Source of the DNA: G963668345 sp965226215
GTDB taxonomy: Bacteria > Acidobacteriota > Terriglobia > Bryobacterales > UBA6623
Length of the DNA stretch: 64,000 bases
Assembly: GCA_965226215.1 (NCBI GenBank)
Contig: CBDDCH010000002.1
Coordinates: 310,001 to 374,000, forward strand
Direction: 5' to 3'
Shown: positions 60,653 through 64,000 of the stretch, piece after piece
How positions within the stretch are numbered: the stretch's first letter is position 1
How the letters are laid out: every line of letters starts with the position of its first letter
Notes under the pieces: generated by a model
What the model was told of the DNA's origin: nothing
The model's database searches: none
Seen by the model: only the letters and a program-made list of their open reading frames with translations
Position numbers and translations under genes: made by a program

Positions 60653-62719
60653 AGGGTCCTGCTCCACAGCATCCTCGGGCTCCTGAACGGTCAAGATTTG
60701 ATCGGCCGCGACGTTCTCGATACGCTGCACAATTCCGCTCGGCCACCTGACCTCGAGTAAGCGCACGTTCTTCTCCCCGCCGAGCCCGAAATGGACCCTT
60801 TTGTCGCCCGAAGACAGATAGCTCCCCGCCGTGCTCACCGTCTCATGCTGTTCCAAACCCGATTCGGAAATTATGCGGACCTGGGCGCCGATCCCGTCCC
60901 TGTTGCTGACGGTGCCCACCGTGTTCACAACGAGCCAGTGCCGGCTCGGAACCCCCTCGTTCCTCAGGATTACGGATGGCTCGTTGTTGCAATTCACGAC
61001 GAGGTCCAAGAAGCCGTCGTTGTCAAGATCGGCTGCCACCGCGCCGCGTCCCGGCCGGGGGACGAGAAACGGGTCCCCACTCTGCTCGGAAACATCCTGG
61101 AATTTTCCTCGCAAGTTTTTCATGAGCAGGAACGGCTCGCGGTAGCGCAGGGAGGGTTGCGTCAATTCGATGTTGTCCATCACGTGGCCCTGGGCAACAA
61201 ACAAGTCTTTCCATCCGTCGTTGTCGTAGTCCAGGAACGCCGTGCCCCATCCGGAATGCACAGCCGTGATGACGCCGACATGGCTGGGACCGGTGACGTA
61301 TTCGAAGGAACCTTCCTTGTTGCGGTACAAGGCATAGCGTTCGTTAGCCAGAGCATTGATGAAAAGATCAGGCCACCCGTCGTTGTCGTAGTCGGTGAAA
61401 TCGAGACCCATCCCGGCAAACGTATTGCCATCTTCGTCGTAGGCTACTCCCGCCAAGAGGCCCACTTCATCGAACGTACCATCGCCCGAGTTGCGAAAGA
61501 GTTGCTGCGGAAACGAGTCGTTCGCCACCGCAATGTCGATCCGGCCGTCGTGATCGAAATCATTTATCGCGATTCCTAAGCCCTTCCCGGGATGTTTGGC
61601 AAACCCGCTTGCTTCAGACACGTCTTCGAAAACGCCACTCCCTTTATTGTGGTAGACGAGATAAGTAGCCGGTTCGAAATGCTTAGGGTGACAGTAAGAC
61701 CGATAATACCCACGCTCCCCACACCACCGGTTGGTTGAAAAATCCCACTCCAAATATCGAGCCACGATTAGGTCGAGGAGGCCGTCGTGGTCATAATCAA
61801 CAAATACCGCTGACGCGGACCAGCCCCCACCTGACACACCCGCATCCTTTGTAACATCGGAGAACGTCCCGTCGCCGTCATTCCTGTAGAGAATGTTAGA
61901 GCCGAAATTCGTAACGTAGAGATCCGAGTCGCCGTCATTGTCATAGTCCCCGACCGCGACGCCCATACCATAGGAGTGTCCTGCCAACCCCGCGGCTTCG
62001 GTGACATCGCGAAAGCTACCCTTCCCGTTGTTCCGGTACAGGCGGTTCCAGTAACTGGGCTGCGATTTGTCCGGCACGGCCTCGGCCGGCATGGGGTCTT
62101 CTAACTCAGCGGCGTTCACGAAGAACAAATCGAGTAATCCATCGTTGTCGTAGTCGAACGCTGCAACCCCAGCCCCCATCGTTTCCGGCAGGTATTTTTG
62201 TGACGAGTGTTTCGACTCGTGTTTGAAATTCACACCCCAGTTTCGGCTTACATTGATGAAAATGGGCCCGGCCGCGGAGTGACCATCGGCTTTTTCCGCT
62301 GTTGTCTGACCCTGCAGCTGCAGTCCCGCGATGCACAGCAAACACAAAATCACAGACGCTATCTGCAAGGTGAAAAATATCGGTCGCTTGCTGGACCTGG
62401 CGGAAGGGTGGACGCAGCTTCGTCGGCCAGGAGCCCGCCGTGTAGCCGGCGAAGTGCCATTACGCGTACGGCCCGGGAGGGGGACTAAGAATGAAAAAGC
62501 CTGCGGGGCGATTCCGAAGTAAACCGAGCGCGCAAAGAAAAGGGGCACGACACCCTCAGGAGGACCCCCGGCGGGAATCATTGTCGCCGTAGCGGCCGGA
62601 GCACGCCGGCTGGGGTTCCGCAGCTTCTCTATCGCTTCGATAATCCATGTTAGCCCAGCACTGGATGGACGCGTATAGTACTCGGGTAGCATTCCCTGCA
62701 AACGGACTATCCGGGCCAC
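60650..62719 (-). CDS. CRTAC1-family secreted FG-GAP/VCBS-repeat protein with ASPIC/UnbV C-terminus
   Basis: The frame covers 689 residues, but the first ~110 lack similarity and the signal-like helix is at residues 111-138 (KRPIFFTLQIASVILCLLCIAGL), so the true start is probably nearer 62400 and unclear. Six or more VCBS/FG-GAP-like repeats with the calcium pattern D-x-D-x-D-G follow (FDYDNDGLLDLFFVN, GDYDNDGDSDLYVTN, VDYDHDGLLDLIVAR, NDFDHDGRIDIAVAN, DYDNDGWPDLFINA). The end is the ASPIC/UnbV domain (DGIGAQVRIISESGLEQHETVSTAGSYLSSGDKRVHFGLG). It is an extracellular propeller-like protein. Its stop codon is supplied by a miniature element. Confidence 0.87.
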   Translation of the reverse strand: MARIVRLQGMLPEYYTRPSSAGLTWIIEAIEKLRNPSRRAPAATATMIPAGGPPEGVVPLFFARSVYFGIAPQAFSFLVPLPGRTRNGTSPATRRAPGRRSCVHPSARSSKRPIFFTLQIASVILCLLCIAGLQLQGQTTAEKADGHSAAGPIFINVSRNWGVNFKHESKHSSQKYLPETMGAGVAAFDYDNDGLLDLFFVNAAELEDPMPAEAVPDKSQPSYWNRLYRNNGKGSFRDVTEAAGLAGHSYGMGVAVGDYDNDGDSDLYVTNFGSNILYRNDGDGTFSDVTKDAGVSGGGWSASAVFVDYDHDGLLDLIVARYLEWDFSTNRWCGERGYYRSYCHPKHFEPATYLVYHNKGSGVFEDVSEASGFAKHPGKGLGIAINDFDHDGRIDIAVANDSFPQQLFRNSGDGTFDEVGLLAGVAYDEDGNTFAGMGLDFTDYDNDGWPDLFINALANERYALYRNKEGSFEYVTGPSHVGVITAVHSGWGTAFLDYDNDGWKDLFVAQGHVMDNIELTQPSLRYREPFLLMKNLRGKFQDVSEQSGDPFLVPRPGRGAVAADLDNDGFLDLVVNCNNEPSVILRNEGVPSRHWLVVNTVGTVSNRDGIGAQVRIISESGLEQHETVSTAGSYLSSGDKRVHFGLGGEKNVRLLEVRWPSGIVQRIENVAADQILTVQEPEDAVEQDP

Positions 62720-62796
62720 ATCGTAGAGGTGCGGATAATTCGTGGTGCAAAAATGAAACCGATCTTGGGCTGGGGGAATCTTCAGTAGAACCTATC

Positions 62797-63102
62797 TCAT
62801 AAATCGCACGGACGAAGGTCTAATCGTCCGGCGCCGGCACTTCGGAGTCCCTCCCTTAAATCGCCGTCATTATCGTAGTCGAACATCGCCGTGCCCGACC
62901 CCACCGGCTCGCAGTAGTAGTATTCGCCTGACATGCCGTTGAAATGCACGAAGTCGATGCCCACACCCTCCGCCATGTCAGTAAATATCGCGGTTTCGGG
63001 TGAAACAGGGCCCGCTTGCTTACTGGTCGTGTCCGTCGCGGGAGGCGTTTCAGCTAATTTGGACGGTGACCCCTGGCTTTGGAGATGGCTCGCCAGCGCC
63101 AT
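62797..63102 (-). pseudogene. N-terminal fragment of a second CRTAC1-family protein
   Basis: 101 residues ending AGRLDLRPCDL-stop. The recognisable part is FTDMAEGVGIDFVHFNGMSGEYYYCEPVGSGTAMFDYDNDGDL, the standard start of CRTAC1 proteins, which then breaks after DYDNDGD where the family continues with -LDIY and many more repeats. The rest is missing, and the next open frame (the complete CRTAC1 gene) is not its continuation. The break suggests a deletion that removed the remaining VCBS repeats. Confidence 0.6.
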
Positions 63103-63375
63103 CGTTATCAGCGCGCACTTCGCGAGAAACCTGCCGGCTAGGAAGGGGCCTACGGCGCGCAGTTCTAACGTTCGTAGTCACCCGGCAGAGCTTTCGTGTG
63201 TCTCTCCAAGGCGATAAAACAGTAGGCGTCTCCGATGTCCTGTCGGCCTTCCTCTTTGGGTTTCAGCCGACGTTGGTGCCCGCCGGCACTTGCCCGCGGC
63301 GTGAGTGTATTTATGAAATGGAGTACTATGCGCGGCGCGGATTCGTTCCAGAGGCTGCTCCGTTAAGATGGGAAC

Positions 63376-64000
63376 GTGCTCAGCGAGCCGGCAGGCAGCC
63401 CAGACACGAGAGTGTCGTTTCGCACTTTCTGGTGGACTCTCCTCGTTTTCCATCTCGGCTTGGTTGCGGCTGCCGCGACCTACGCTTCGATCCACACTAT
63501 CCCCGCGGCGATTGCGGTGCCGATCCTGGCCGCCCTCCTCGTGCAAGCCTCCATCTACCTGGTGCCGGGCTTTCCGGAGCTCCGCCAGTGGCTGGAAGTT
63601 CGCCTGTCTCGCGCCCAGCTAGCGTCGCTGACGGTGGCGGCGTCGCTGGCGCCCTATTTGATCTACTCGCTGGCCACCGAAGTCTTTGACTGGGCGTCTC
63701 TTGCCAGGCTGTTCATTTTCTGCCTTGTCATTTCCTTCCTGTTTGTTTTCGCTCCGCGAAAGTCAGACGGCTTCCTCTGGCAAGACGTCGTCGTCCTCGT
63801 GCTGCTCGCTTACCCGGCGATCAGCGGTGTGGCGTTTTTTCACGAGATCTACTCAACCCCTACACCGAAAATCCCGTCGCTGGTTTTTCTGGGGAAGATC
63901 ATGCTGATCCCACTCGGAGCTACCGCCTATCTCTCTCTTCGGGGGATCAGGCGGACGGGCTTCCAACTTAGAGTCTCGGGCCAAGATCTGAGGGACGGGC
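63376..64000 (+). CDS. Membrane protein, probable CPBP-type intramembrane protease (partial, runs off the end)
   Basis: An open frame from GTG 63376 continues to the last base with no stop: VLSEPAGSPDTRVSFRTFWWTLL, then helices VFHLGLVAAAATYASIHTIPAA, AVPILAALLVQASIYLVPGF, LASLTVAASLAPYLIYSLATEVFDW, LFIFCLVISFLFVFAP and VVVLVLLAYPAISGVAFFHEI, ending IPLGATAYLSLRGIRRTGFQLRV. The layout and the LRGIRRTGFQLRV junction resemble the N-terminal half of CPBP-family membrane proteases; the EExxR and His motifs expected later lie outside the window. The gap before it (63103-63375) shows no gene. Confidence 0.5.
   Translation, partial: MLSEPAGSPDTRVSFRTFWWTLLVFHLGLVAAAATYASIHTIPAAIAVPILAALLVQASIYLVPGFPELRQWLEVRLSRAQLASLTVAASLAPYLIYSLATEVFDWASLARLFIFCLVISFLFVFAPRKSDGFLWQDVVVLVLLAYPAISGVAFFHEIYSTPTPKIPSLVFLGKIMLIPLGATAYLSLRGIRRTGFQLRVSGQDLRDG

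Noticed and set aside
1..64000. tRNA or rRNA genes
   Set aside because: I looked for T-arm (GTTCRANYC) and cloverleaf patterns and conserved rRNA stretches and saw none that held together; a covariance search would be decisive.

Overview
The window is GC-rich, densely coding bacterial DNA from a Gram-negative lineage: it has an lpxC-type lipid A gene, a Tad/Flp pilus locus, lipoproteins and an outer-membrane-type transport lipoprotein. The mix of genes (CRTAC1/FG-GAP proteins, PQQ-type propellers, a CehA-like hydrolase with TolB repeats, DUF1259, DUF3500, and a PPC–DUF1549/DUF1553–DUF1501 cluster) and many small palindromic repeats point to Acidobacteriota, with Planctomycetota or a related group as the alternative. 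This placement is inference. No rRNA, tRNA or CRISPR array was recognised by reading.

Layout. 0.2–3.0 kb: mutM and guaA (minus). 3.6–7.2 kb: a frameshifted secreted ankyrin protein, a lipoprotein and a secreted PLP enzyme (plus). 7.4–9.0 kb: IS3-family copy 1. 9.0–11.6 kb: a TolB/CehA-like hydrolase (minus). 11.9–15.6 kb: a Wzt C-terminal remnant, a TAXI receptor, a higBA module with a frameshifted toxin, and a PqiC-like lipoprotein. 15.7–24.9 kb: yjbQ, then a Tad pilus locus on the minus strand (flp, flp, cpaB, tadZ/cpaE, cpaF, tadB, tadC) broken by an IS256-type insertion in cpaB, a nonsense codon in cpaF and an IS1595-type insertion at the tadB start codon. 25.2–39.3 kb: a NarL-type regulator, a PQQ propeller, lpxC (start region duplicated around a miniature element), DUF1259, a DsbA-like lipoprotein, DUF3500, an SDR, two broken membrane protein genes and a DUF72 protein. 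39.7–46 kb: a membrane-anchored protein, an HD hydrolase, a PQQ/EF-hand protein and a TPR protein. 46–52 kb: an amidohydrolase plus SsuABC/TauABC-type transporter cluster split by IS3 copy 2. 52.6–60.4 kb: two tandem PPC paralogues, DUF1549/DUF1553 and DUF1501 in one likely operon. 60.6–64 kb: a CRTAC1 protein, a truncated second one, and a partial membrane protein at the window edge.

Two themes stand out. First, decay: at least six genes carry single-base lesions and three operons carry insertions. This fits a lineage in early genome degradation (for example host-associated), although read or assembly errors could explain some one-base lesions. Second, the intergenic space is filled with several families of miniature palindromic elements. 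The most striking is a two-hairpin repeat (nine copies, mostly in pairs) whose core is conserved while both stems change in a compensatory way from copy to copy.
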